A DNA stretch of 64,000 bases from Martinezella multihospitum. GTDB taxonomy: Bacteria; Pseudomonadota; Alphaproteobacteria; Rhizobiales; Rhizobiaceae. The notes under the pieces were generated by a model. The model saw only the letters and a program-made list of their open reading frames with translations, did not search any database and was not told where the DNA came from. Positions 53,519 to 62,430 of this stretch are shown piece by piece; position 1 is the first letter of the stretch; every line of letters begins with the position of its first letter. Made by a program: the position numbers and the translations under genes. Location of the stretch: the NCBI RefSeq assembly GCF_900094585.1, contig NZ_FMAG01000004.1, forward strand, positions 434,001 to 498,000, given 5' to 3'.

Positions 53519-54394
53519 TCAATTCGCCTTATGCCATTTGGACCGCTCGCAGGTCGCTTGATAGTCCGAAACCATTGGCTTGCCGTCGCCGAAGCTGGTG
53601 AGGCTCAGTTCCATGTCGCCCTTGTGATAATAGTAGCTGCAGGATGCCAGATCCGTGCCCGAGCAATCGGTCGCCTCGATGATCCCGCTCTTGCGAATAT
53701 TGTCGCCGACGAAATCCTGATAGGCGGGGGCTGGACTGCGAAACGGCTCCCACCCTTCGGCAATGATCGCCGCGCGAGCCTCGGCGACGGGCTTGCCGTA
53801 AACATTCGGCACTACGGCCTGTCCGCCACAGACGGATTGTTCTTTCGCCAGAGGCCCGACTTCAATCGCACGACCGTCAACGAGCCGGACGTCACCAATA
53901 GGCGTTTGAACAAGGTCGCCATCGACAATGCGCAGGCTGTCCTTGGCCGCGATGATCCTGCCGATCGATAGCTTGCTGTTCTTATTTGCGTAGATGATGA
54001 CGAAAAGCTGCGTGCCGCTGAAGAGCGCGATATTGCCCTGACTGATCTCGCAGGCACCGGCGGTCGAAGGTTCGAATTCGCCGGCAAAGCTCACTGCGTC
54101 ATAGGATCCGAGCTTTGCTTCCCCCGTCACTCCCCAACCGAGAGCATCGGCCGCTTTTCCGCCCGCGCTCTTCGGAACGACCAGCGCGTCGCATTCTTCC
54201 CGGGATTGGGCCGAGGCAGGCGCTTTGGGCAATTGCGATAGAAGCGCGATTTCGAGCCCCGGAACCCGCGATCGTATGCTCGGCGCAACCTCTGCACTCT
54301 GGCCCGTCGCAATCGGACCGCCACCCAGAAGAAAGGCCAATATGAGCAAAGTGCGACCGGCAGAGCGTTGGAGAATGCGCTTGTAAATAATCAA
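53519..54394 (-). CDS. Exported hypothetical protein with PASTA-like segment
   Basis: 291 residues, TTG start at 54394 with GAGG upstream. Signal peptide MIIYKRILQRSAGRTLLILA with the cut near TGQSA. Residues 195-220 (VVPNVYGKPVAEARAAIIAEG) resemble a single PASTA-type repeat, which in other proteins binds peptidoglycan; the resemblance is short. The C-terminus has paired Cys (TDCSGTDLASCSYYYHKGD). Function unknown. Confidence 0.6.
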   Translation of the reverse strand: MIIYKRILQRSAGRTLLILAFLLGGGPIATGQSAEVAPSIRSRVPGLEIALLSQLPKAPASAQSREECDALVVPKSAGGKAADALGWGVTGEAKLGSYDAVSFAGEFEPSTAGACEISQGNIALFSGTQLFVIIYANKNSKLSIGRIIAAKDSLRIVDGDLVQTPIGDVRLVDGRAIEVGPLAKEQSVCGGQAVVPNVYGKPVAEARAAIIAEGWEPFRSPAPAYQDFVGDNIRKSGIIEATDCSGTDLASCSYYYHKGDMELSLTSFGDGKPMVSDYQATCERSKWHKAN

Positions 54395-54838
54395 GAGGGC
54401 CTCGAAGATGTGGACATCAGCGAAAAATATAGGGATGTCTATTCAACGGCTGTGTGCCGTTCAAGACGTGCGGACTTGACTGAGGTCTACTCCCCTCCAT
54501 CTCGAGTGCACATCCGTCCAGAATTGCACGTTCGCGATCTCTCGCATCGAAACGGGAGGCTGCGAGCCCCGCACCGATTCATTTCGCGGCAATTGCTTTT
54601 CCAGACCGCAGCTGGAAATTGCTGGCCGCATCGCAAATCTGCCGAGCCGGCTTTGCATTCGGCGCCCGCGCAGTGCAGGATCATCCATAACAAGTGCACT
54701 TGCGTTCAGATTGCGGAAATCGGCTGTCATCGGCCACGCCGTCAGGCTATGCGGATACCGCGACTGCGATAGAGGTCCGTTCGAGGCGACGAGCCTCCCC
54801 TTTGTGATCCACTGTCGTGAGAGGACAAACACGGATTC
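54395..54838. other. 444-base gap without a recognisable gene
   Basis: Divergent promoter region between the TTG-started exported protein gene and the Ivy-like gene. No convincing gene, RNA or repeat was seen; open frames present have non-coding composition. Confidence 0.5.
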
Positions 54839-55231
54839 ATGCGTAAGTTCCTATTCATTCTTGCGATTGCTGGCATGGCGGGCATCGCCCACGCCGAGGA
54901 CGTCAACTTTTATGATCTTCTGAAGGACCCGGTTCATGCCCGGTCATGGAAGGCCATGCTGTCATCTGCCAAGGGAACGCCTGCCTGGGTGCGCGACCAG
55001 AACAGGTTCATCGCAGAGCCGGTCAAGACCATCTCCATCGACTCGGTCGACTACTCGATCAGCATCCTTGCCAAGCAGCATGCGACAAATGACGGCCAGG
55101 CAGCAATCCTCTTTAATGCGGATGGCACGCAGGCATGGGCGGAGATCCAGGACGAGAAGAGTCCAAAGCTCTATTTGGGCAACCCTTCCGCAGCACAGAA
55201 GACCGCGTTGGACAAGGCCCTGGCGGAGTAA
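54839..55231 (+). CDS. Ivy-like lysozyme inhibitor family protein
   Basis: 130 residues, signal peptide MRKFLFILAIAGMAGIAHA. The mature protein has PAWVRDQNRFIAEPVKTISI, then SILAKQHATNDGQAAILFN and AWAEIQDE, following the order of Ivy (inhibitor of vertebrate C-type lysozyme) proteins, in which the loop CKPHDC enters the lysozyme active site. Here the loop reads AKQHAT: the His is kept but both Cys are lost, so the disulphide-tied loop is absent. A periplasmic protein; inhibitory function uncertain. Followed four bases later by the TPR gene. Confidence 0.65.
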   Translation: MRKFLFILAIAGMAGIAHAEDVNFYDLLKDPVHARSWKAMLSSAKGTPAWVRDQNRFIAEPVKTISIDSVDYSISILAKQHATNDGQAAILFNADGTQAWAEIQDEKSPKLYLGNPSAAQKTALDKALAE

Positions 55232-55235
55232 TCAC

Positions 55236-56363
55236 GTGCGCGTTGCGATGCGGTTGTCGGGCTTTCTGTGCTGTGCTCTTCTTGGAGTGCAGCTGGCGGC
55301 GACGTCGCGCGCTGATGCAAGCGATGTGCAAACAACTGAGTCCACAGGGACACAACAGTCAACGTCCGCTGACTCAGCGACCGCGCGAAACGACGATACA
55401 TCCATATGTAAGACCTTATCGACTTGCCTCACCATTGCCCAGGACGATACGCAAACAAACACAGATCGATCATTTGCCTATAGCAGCGCCGGCTATATGA
55501 GCATTGACGGCAACGAGCTGGATCTGGCTGAAGAGTATTTCAGCCTGGCACTGGAACTCGATGCGAAATCAGATATCGCCTATGCAGGGCGAAGTGATGC
55601 CGAGTTTGCGAAAGGGGCTTATGAGAAGGCCATCGCTGACGCCAAGAAAGCGGTAGAGTTGAAGCCGGATAACCATCCCGACGCCTATCTCATCCTTGGT
55701 ACCCTTGCCGATCGCGATGGCGATCATGAAGCAAGGATCGGCTATATGAACAAGGCCATCGCACTTGCACCGGACTTTGCGGAAGCCTATGCCGGACGCG
55801 GCAACGGCTATCTCGCGCAAAACAAATATGATCTGGCTCTCGCCGATTTCAATAAGGCCATCGCCCTCAAGCCCGAACTGTCAGCCATGCTGCAGCAGAC
55901 TTTCGAGGTTACCTATGTCGAGCGGGGCGGCTTGTATGTAAAAGACGGCAATTACGGTGCAGCGATCGATGACTATACCCATGCATTGCAACTGAACCCT
56001 TCCGATACAAGAGCGCTCAACGATCGGGGTGACGCCTACAACATGACCGGCGACTTCGGCAGAGCGATTGCGGATTTCACGAAAGCCATAGAAAGCGATC
56101 CGTCCTATCCCTATGCCTACAGCAATCGCGGCCTTTCCTATTTCAAGATCGGCAGGAACGATCAGGCGCTCCCCGATCTCGACAAGGCTATCGAACTCAA
56201 CGATCAATCGAGCTCGACCTACTTCGTGCGAGGCGAGGTTTATCGAAGCAAAGCGGACTTCAAGTCCGCATTGGCCGATTTTCAGAAGGCACTCGAATTG
56301 GCGCCGGCCGATGATCCCGGCCGCACCAATATGCTGTCGGCAATTGAATCGGTGAAAAGATGA
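55236..56363 (+). CDS. Exported TPR-repeat protein
   Basis: 375 residues; GTG 55236 is chosen because GGCGGAG lies eight bases before it, although ATG 55248 is also in frame. Signal peptide ends near SRADAS. Seven or so TPR repeats fill residues 75-365 (e.g. YAGRGNGYLAQNKYDLALADF, ALNDRGDAYNMTGDFGRAI, YSNRGLSYFKIGRNDQAL). TPR proteins act as scaffolds; here in the periplasm. Follows the Ivy-like gene by four bases, so co-expressed with it. Confidence 0.85.
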   Translation: MRVAMRLSGFLCCALLGVQLAATSRADASDVQTTESTGTQQSTSADSATARNDDTSICKTLSTCLTIAQDDTQTNTDRSFAYSSAGYMSIDGNELDLAEEYFSLALELDAKSDIAYAGRSDAEFAKGAYEKAIADAKKAVELKPDNHPDAYLILGTLADRDGDHEARIGYMNKAIALAPDFAEAYAGRGNGYLAQNKYDLALADFNKAIALKPELSAMLQQTFEVTYVERGGLYVKDGNYGAAIDDYTHALQLNPSDTRALNDRGDAYNMTGDFGRAIADFTKAIESDPSYPYAYSNRGLSYFKIGRNDQALPDLDKAIELNDQSSSTYFVRGEVYRSKADFKSALADFQKALELAPADDPGRTNMLSAIESVKR

Positions 56364-56489
56364 ACGCGATCGCCAGCTTCGCTGGGAATCGAGCCGCAGC
56401 ACGCACCGCACGCGGGGTCGGTCACCGCGACTGTCCTACCCCTGCCCCATCGACCTATCGTCGTATTATCAACAGAGGACGTTTTCGCT

Positions 56490-56900
56490 TTGTATAAGAC
56501 AGCTTTCTACGCTTTCGCGTTCGCCACCATCTCTCTCAGCTCCGCCGCTGCCAGCCCATGCTCGCAACACTATCAAAGCACCGGCGTTCCGCTCGTAACC
56601 GGCGTGACTTATAAGACCTGGATGGAATTCCCATCAGTCAGCCCAGCCGTCGCCTTTGATAAGGTGTCGCGGGCAGTTCTGGCCGAAGGCTTTGTGGATG
56701 TGAATGCCGAGAAACAACTCGGCACGCTAACTGCGCAACAGGAAACGACCGGTTCGGGTCGGCCTCAGACCCTGCGCGTCGTCGTCAGAAAGAGCGGCAA
56801 GGGCAGCCGGATTGATGCGCTTTTCATGGTGCCGCAGGGCCAAGTTGCTCCCAACATGAGCGACAATCTCTGCCGCGTCGTCAATTCTGTAGCCGACTAA
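56490..56900 (+). CDS. Exported hypothetical protein, 136 residues
   Basis: TTG start at 56490 with GAGGA twelve bases upstream. Signal peptide MYKTAFYAFAFATISLSSAA. The mature part has SPCSQHY near its start and NLCRVV near its end, two Cys that may pair, and a beta-rich centre (GTLTAQQETTGSGRPQTLRVVV). No family recognised. Third plus-strand exported gene after Ivy-like and TPR genes. Confidence 0.6.
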   Translation: MYKTAFYAFAFATISLSSAAASPCSQHYQSTGVPLVTGVTYKTWMEFPSVSPAVAFDKVSRAVLAEGFVDVNAEKQLGTLTAQQETTGSGRPQTLRVVVRKSGKGSRIDALFMVPQGQVAPNMSDNLCRVVNSVAD

Positions 56901-57020
56901 GTCTCTCGCAATCCTACCGTGTGCGAGTGCTTAATCTCACCGCGTTTCGGCTGCTATTTGGGCCGGCCGCTACATGCGGCCGCGCTCTTCAATATCTATA
57001 GGTTTGACTCGATCCATTCT

Positions 57021-57049
57021 TGAGCAACGGGCTTCACGACCGTTGCTCA
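57021..57049 (-). terminator. Hairpin at the end of the RND-hydrolase operon
   Basis: TGAGCAACGG (57021-57030) and CCGTTGCTCA (57040-57049) form a perfect 10-bp stem with a 9-base loop; the TGA stop of the hydrolase gene is part of it. There is no T-run. A second hairpin, CGGCCGC-TACAT-GCGGCCG (56964-56982), follows. Together they lie between convergent transcription units. Confidence 0.5.
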
Positions 57050-58288
57050 GTAGGAAATACGTCCATCGACGATGGGCGGGGAGCCGGGTGAAAGCTGCTG
57101 CTTCAGCACCTGTCTCGCATCATTGCTGATGATCGACATGGGCGCTGCGACAGCGACTTTTGCCGCGGAGCCCGCCAAGTCCGCAGTTCGCACAGCCGCC
57201 ATGCCAACCCGATCTGCAAGCGAGGTTTGTCCGGTATCCAACGACTGTCCTGCCAGCCGCCGTCCAAGCAATTGGACCATATCCCGATTATCCGCAAACG
57301 TATTATGGCCCAGCGCATCGTCGGGTTTAACGGAACTCGTATCGACGACCGTGATTCCGAGCTTGGCCAAATCGGCGGCATAAGGTGTCGAATCGAAGCC
57401 GCCGACACGGTTGACGCCGCCGGAGAGCCATCGTGAGACCTGCAGAGCCTTGTCCCTTGTCGACGAAAAGATCGTGAAATGCGGGCGCTGCGGCCCCATT
57501 TCGATCATCTGCCGGCGAAATACGTCGATATCGATGTCGGGCGATGCCAGGATGACATTCTTCACCTTTGACGGAATTGTCTTGTTGCGCATCGCGACGC
57601 CGCGCAGAGCCTCGGCGGTCAGCCAGGACCCCATGGAATGGGCAAGAATGGTCACTTCCCCGACATCAGGACTTTTGGCGGATTGCAGGATCATATCTTC
57701 CAGTGCCCGCCGCGAGAAATTCGTGCTCTCCTTGTCGTAGAGATAGTCGAAGACATTGCCGCGCGAGGGCCAGGTGAAGAGGATCGGCGCGGCGTCGGTT
57801 CCGGAATCATGAATGATCTGTGCGAAGCGAAAGACCGCATCGGAATAGGTATTGTTGAAGCCGTGCACGAAAATGACGACCTGGCGCTTGGCATTGCGGT
57901 TCTTGCTGAACCATTCGAAAATATTGCGCTCGGACGCCACCCTTCCGACCTTCAGGACAGCGAACTCTTTTTCGGGATTGGCCGGCACATGTGATGGCCA
58001 TTGCACTTCGCCGATCTTGCGGTTTCGATCGGGAGGAATGGAAACGACGATATCGTTGAGAGAAATCGCCGTTCCGCGTTCGCCGGAGTAAAGCTCGCCC
58101 GGTTTGTCGGTCGGCTGGCGCGTCGTCGCCACCATGATGTCCACGGTGCTGGTGCCCGGTCCCGCCGTTGCGACCGGCTGGAGAACATTCTCCAGCCGCC
58201 CCGCGCATCCGGCCAATATCGATAGGGCCATAAGGACAGAAAGACAGGGCCGCCTGGGGGCACAGGTTGCCTTTCGAATGTCTGACAT
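57047..58288 (-). CDS. Lipoprotein alpha/beta hydrolase (DUF900)
   Basis: 413 residues. Lipobox LAGC near residue 29 predicts a lipid-anchored periplasmic protein. The hydrolase core has VIFVHGFNNTYSDAVFRFAQI (oxyanion region), FTWPSRG and the nucleophile Ser in LAHSMGSWLTAEAL; Asp and His are plausibly SPDIDID and ALGHNTF. DUF900 enzymes are esterase-like with unknown substrates. Its ATG shares one base with the stop codon of the RND pump gene, so it is translationally coupled to an efflux system, an uncommon partnership. Confidence 0.83.
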   Translation of the reverse strand: MSDIRKATCAPRRPCLSVLMALSILAGCAGRLENVLQPVATAGPGTSTVDIMVATTRQPTDKPGELYSGERGTAISLNDIVVSIPPDRNRKIGEVQWPSHVPANPEKEFAVLKVGRVASERNIFEWFSKNRNAKRQVVIFVHGFNNTYSDAVFRFAQIIHDSGTDAAPILFTWPSRGNVFDYLYDKESTNFSRRALEDMILQSAKSPDVGEVTILAHSMGSWLTAEALRGVAMRNKTIPSKVKNVILASPDIDIDVFRRQMIEMGPQRPHFTIFSSTRDKALQVSRWLSGGVNRVGGFDSTPYAADLAKLGITVVDTSSVKPDDALGHNTFADNRDMVQLLGRRLAGQSLDTGQTSLADRVGMAAVRTADLAGSAAKVAVAAPMSIISNDARQVLKQQLSPGSPPIVDGRISY

Positions 58289-61200
58289 TAGATCACCTCG
58301 TGCTGCGCGCCGTCACGGGGAATGCGAAACCAGGCGACATACAGGGCGGGAAGGAAGAGCAGCGTCAAAACCGTGCCGACGACGATGCCGCCCATCATCG
58401 CATAGGCCATCGGACCCCAGAATATCTCCCTGGAGATCGGGATAAGCGCAAGCGTTGCTGCAGCGGCCGTCAGCATGATGGGCCGCATTCGATGCTCCGT
58501 CGCCTCTATGACGGCTTGCCAGGCCGGCACGCCCTCGCTTCGAAGGTGCTCGATCTGCACGACAAGGATCACCGAGTTGCGGATCAGGATACCTATGAGG
58601 GCAAGCACGCCAAGGATTGCGACAAACCCCATCGGCGCGTTGCTGAAGAGAAGTGCGGCAACCACACCGATAAGCGCTGTCGGAGCGACAGCGAACACCA
58701 GAAAGAGCCTGCTGAAACTTTGCAGCTGGATCATCAGGATCGTCGCCATGATGAACAGCATCAGCGGCGCTACCGCCACGATCGGCCCCTGCGCCTTGGC
58801 GCTTTCCTCGACCGAGCCGCCGTCTACGATATGGTAGCCGCTTGGAAGCGTCTTGCGGAATTCATCGACTTTCGGCTGCAGTTCGTTGACGATCGTCGCC
58901 GGCTGCGTCGATCCGACGACTGCGGCCTTGATGGTGATGGTCGGTATGCGCGTTCGCCGCCAGATCGTCGGCTGCTCCAGCTCATAATGGAAATTCGCAA
59001 CCGCGGACAACGGCACGGATTTGCCATTAGAGCCGGCCAGTTGGAGGTTCTGCAGCGTCTCGATCGAGCCGCGCTCGGCTGTCTGGGCTCTACCGATCAC
59101 ATCGATCAGATAGATGTCATCCCGAATATTCGTTGCGGCCGTTCCCTCGACAATGCCGTTGAGAGCCGTTGCGATATCTTGAGACGAGACGCCCAATTGC
59201 CGCGCCTTATCCTGCAGAACATCGACTTTGACGACGCGCGAAGGTTCATTCCAGTCGAAGGTCATGTTGGACAGCAAGGGATGCTGACCGACGATGCCTG
59301 CAAATTGCTGGGCGATGTCCCGGACCTTCTGAATATCGGGTCCACTGATCCGGTACTGCACCGGCTTGCCGACCGGAGGGCCGATGTCGAGCAGCTTCAC
59401 GAAAGCATCGGTTCCGGGGAAGGTCTTCGTCAGATAATCCTGCAGTTCGGCTTTGACCTTGTCGCGAACGTCAAGCCCCTTGGTGACGATCACCGTCTGG
59501 CCGAACGAGACGTCGGGTGTCTGCACATCGAAGGACAGGATGAAACGAGGAGCACCCTGCCCGACATAGCTCGTCCAATGATCGATATCCTTGTTGTTTG
59601 CCAGCATCTCGCGTTCGAACCTGGCCATCTGCTTGTTCGTCTCGGAAATCGAGCTGTTTTGCGGCAGGTTCCAGTCGACGATCAGTTCGGGTCTGTCGGA
59701 GGAAGGGAAAAACTGTTGCTGCACCAGGCTCATCCCCCCGATGGAGAGGGCAAACGCGGCCACGGTCGCGCCGATGGTTATCCAGCGCCAACGCAGGGCA
59801 AGGCTTAGGAGCCAGGCAAAGACGCGCGCAAAGCGGCCTTTCTGATCATGGTGGGATTTCATGGTCTTCGGAAGGATCGTCACGCCCAGAAGTGGCGTGA
59901 ACAACACCGCAACGATCCATGAGACCAGGAGCGAAACGGCAATGACCACGAAGAGAGTGAAGGTGAATTCGCCGGCCGCACTGGTGTTGAGGCCGACGGG
60001 GATAAAGCCCGCGACCGTCACAAGCGTGCCCGTCAGCATCGGGAAGGCCGTCGAGGTGTAGACGTAGGTCGCCGCCTTTCTCAGATCGTCGCCCACTTCC
60101 AGGCGGGCAACCATCATCTCGACGGCGATCATGGCATCGTCAACGAGCAGGCCAAGGGCGATGATCAGCGCTCCAAGCGAAATACGCTGCATGGAAATGC
60201 CGGTATAGGCCATGACGAGAAAGGTGATCGCCAGCACGAGCGGAATGGAGATGGCAACCACGAGTCCCGCCCGGACGCCAAGGCTGATGAAGCTGATCGC
60301 AAGCACGATGACGATGGCCTCGAACAGCGCGCGCGTGAAGCCCGACACGGCCTCGTCGACGACGGCGGGCTGATCGGACACGCGCTGGACGTCGACACCG
60401 ATGGGAAGATCGGCCGTGACCTGCTCGATTTCCTTGTCGAGCGCCTTGCCGAACTCAAGCAGATTTGAGCCCGTCTTCATGCCGATGGCAAGCCCGATGG
60501 CCGGCTGCCCGTTAAATCTGAACAGCGATGAAGGAGGATCGACATAGCCGCGTTTGATCGTCGCAACGTCGGTCAGCGGAAAGAAGCGATCGTTGACGCG
60601 AAGATTGATCGATCTGAGGCTGTCCTCGGATGTAAACTGGCCGCTCACCCGCAAGGCGATGCGTTCAGGACCGGCATCGACGAAACCGGACTGCGTCACG
60701 GCGTTCTGCGCCTGAAGCGTGTCGATGACGGATTGCTGGTTAAGGCCGAGAGCGGCGATCTTCCGTGTGGAAAATTCGAGATAGATGGCCTCGTCCTGCG
60801 CGCCGATGATATCGACCTTGCCGATATTGGGGACCGTCAGCACTTTCGCGCGTGCATCCTCGACCAGATCCCGAAGCTGACGCTGCGTCAGCCCGTCGCC
60901 GGTGAAGGCATAGATATTGCCGTAAACGTCACCGAAGTTATCGTTGAAAAACGGTCCGACGACGCCGCTTGGAAAATCCCCCTTGATGTCGCCGATCATA
61001 TTGCGGACCCGCATCCAGATGGCATTGACATCCTTGGCCTTGGTCGTCGGCAGAAGCTCGACGAAAATGGTCGTCTGGCCGGCAACCGTCTCGCTCTTCG
61101 TATAGTCGAGCGAATCCAGCTCCTCCAGCTTCTTTTCTATGCGGTCGGTGACCTGTTTGGTCACTTCCTCGGCCGATGCGCCGGGCCACTGCGCCTGAAT

Positions 61201-61347
61201 GATCATGGTCTTGATGGTGAAGGCGGGATCTTCTTCGCGACCGAGACCGATATAGGAAAACGCGCCGGCCAGAATGAAGACGATCATGAAGTACCAGACG
61301 AGCGAACGATGTTCGAGCGCCCAGTCGGACAGATTGAATTTTTTCAC
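58288..61347 (-). CDS. RND-family multidrug efflux pump (inner-membrane subunit)
   Basis: 1019 residues, the usual length. Twelve membrane helices in the 1+5+1+5 layout with two large periplasmic loops. Starts KKFNLSDWALEHRSLVWYF; WPGASAEEVTKQVTDRIE is typical of the pore domain; GLLVDDAMIAVE near residue 400 holds the paired Asp of the proton relay. Pumps drugs, detergents or fatty acids out using the proton gradient. Preceded by two adaptor genes, as in TriABC of Pseudomonas aeruginosa. No outer-membrane channel gene is in the operon, so a TolC elsewhere must be used. Confidence 0.93.
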   Translation of the reverse strand: MKKFNLSDWALEHRSLVWYFMIVFILAGAFSYIGLGREEDPAFTIKTMIIQAQWPGASAEEVTKQVTDRIEKKLEELDSLDYTKSETVAGQTTIFVELLPTTKAKDVNAIWMRVRNMIGDIKGDFPSGVVGPFFNDNFGDVYGNIYAFTGDGLTQRQLRDLVEDARAKVLTVPNIGKVDIIGAQDEAIYLEFSTRKIAALGLNQQSVIDTLQAQNAVTQSGFVDAGPERIALRVSGQFTSEDSLRSINLRVNDRFFPLTDVATIKRGYVDPPSSLFRFNGQPAIGLAIGMKTGSNLLEFGKALDKEIEQVTADLPIGVDVQRVSDQPAVVDEAVSGFTRALFEAIVIVLAISFISLGVRAGLVVAISIPLVLAITFLVMAYTGISMQRISLGALIIALGLLVDDAMIAVEMMVARLEVGDDLRKAATYVYTSTAFPMLTGTLVTVAGFIPVGLNTSAAGEFTFTLFVVIAVSLLVSWIVAVLFTPLLGVTILPKTMKSHHDQKGRFARVFAWLLSLALRWRWITIGATVAAFALSIGGMSLVQQQFFPSSDRPELIVDWNLPQNSSISETNKQMARFEREMLANNKDIDHWTSYVGQGAPRFILSFDVQTPDVSFGQTVIVTKGLDVRDKVKAELQDYLTKTFPGTDAFVKLLDIGPPVGKPVQYRISGPDIQKVRDIAQQFAGIVGQHPLLSNMTFDWNEPSRVVKVDVLQDKARQLGVSSQDIATALNGIVEGTAATNIRDDIYLIDVIGRAQTAERGSIETLQNLQLAGSNGKSVPLSAVANFHYELEQPTIWRRTRIPTITIKAAVVGSTQPATIVNELQPKVDEFRKTLPSGYHIVDGGSVEESAKAQGPIVAVAPLMLFIMATILMIQLQSFSRLFLVFAVAPTALIGVVAALLFSNAPMGFVAILGVLALIGILIRNSVILVVQIEHLRSEGVPAWQAVIEATEHRMRPIMLTAAAATLALIPISREIFWGPMAYAMMGGIVVGTVLTLLFLPALYVAWFRIPRDGAQHEVI

Positions 61348-61359
61348 GGGGATCTTTCC

Positions 61360-62430
61360 TTAGTCTACCCTGACGGCCTGGCCGTCTGCAAGCTTGTGAA
61401 CTCCGGCAATGACGATGCGTTCGCCAGGGCTGATGCCTTCGGCGATCCTTACCGAACCGCCGTCGACAAGGTCCCCGTCGATCTTGATTGCCCGAATGGA
61501 GACTTTGCGAGCCGCGGTATCGACCACCCAGACGTTCGGCTTCCCGTCCTTCACCAGCACGGATGAGGACGGCAGCAGGATCATCGGATCCGCAATAACA
61601 GTCGCGGTCGCGGTGACGACAGAGCCAAGGCGAAATGCCGCCGGCGGATCGATGAGCGTGATTTTCGTGCGCCGCGTGCGGGTGGTGGCTTCGGCTTCCG
61701 GAGCGATCTCCCGGACGACACCGCTCGCGCGGATGGTCGGGTCGAGCTGGAGCGCCACTTCAAAGGGCGAGCCTACCTTGAGACCGTCGAAGCTTGCTAC
61801 CGGTATGTCGATGATGGCATCGCGCTGGTCAGGGCGCGCGACGGTTGCGATGCTCTGGCCGGCGGAGACGACCTGGCCCACTTCGGCGGACGTTGCGGTC
61901 ACGACACCATCGAATTCCGCGCGAAGCTGGGCATAGCCCAGCTGCTCCTCGGCCTTGTCCAAATTGGCCTGTGCCTTGGCAACCGCCGCACTCGCGCTCT
62001 TGCGGCCGAGTTCGGCCTCTTCGTAGGCCGCCTCGCTTCCCGATCGGCTTTCGAGCAAGGACCGTTGGCGCTCTTCCGTGGATGCGGCATTTGCCAGCTG
62101 CGCCTGGGCATTCGAAAGCTCGGACTGGGAACTCTTGACCGCAAGCTCGAGCGAAAGCGGATCGATGGCCGCAACGACATCGCCCTTCCTGACGACATCG
62201 CCGACGCTGACCTTGCGCGCTATGACCCGTCCCAGGACGCGAAATGCCAGTTGGGTCTCGATCTTGGCCTCGACCGTTCCCGGCAAGGTCAGCGCAGAAG
62301 CCGCGGTGGACTTGGCGACAACGGAAAGCACGGGACGCGGCGGCTCGTAGTGGGCTTCATCCTGTTTTTCGCAAGAAGTCAGCAGCAATGACCCGAGGAT
62401 CGCAAGACCGGCTGTGATGCGGATATTCAT
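61360..62430 (-). CDS. RND efflux adaptor (membrane fusion protein), second copy
   Basis: 356 residues, lipoprotein signal with lipobox LTSC at residue 20. Biotinyl-lipoyl-like segment (VIARKVSVGDVVRKGDVVAAIDP), a coiled-coil hairpin of about 80 residues (SQSELSNAQAQLANAASTEER), then beta-barrel and membrane-proximal domains. Links the pump to the outer-membrane channel. Twelve bases before the pump gene and overlapping the first adaptor gene by four bases. Confidence 0.9.
   Translation of the reverse strand: MNIRITAGLAILGSLLLTSCEKQDEAHYEPPRPVLSVVAKSTAASALTLPGTVEAKIETQLAFRVLGRVIARKVSVGDVVRKGDVVAAIDPLSLELAVKSSQSELSNAQAQLANAASTEERQRSLLESRSGSEAAYEEAELGRKSASAAVAKAQANLDKAEEQLGYAQLRAEFDGVVTATSAEVGQVVSAGQSIATVARPDQRDAIIDIPVASFDGLKVGSPFEVALQLDPTIRASGVVREIAPEAEATTRTRRTKITLIDPPAAFRLGSVVTATATVIADPMILLPSSSVLVKDGKPNVWVVDTAARKVSIRAIKIDGDLVDGGSVRIAEGISPGERIVIAGVHKLADGQAVRVD

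Noticed and set aside
58267..59808. 513-codon plus-strand open frame opposite the RND pump gene
   Set aside because: Rich in Asp, Arg, His and Gln, as antisense frames of high-GC genes are; the minus strand encodes an unmistakable RND pump.
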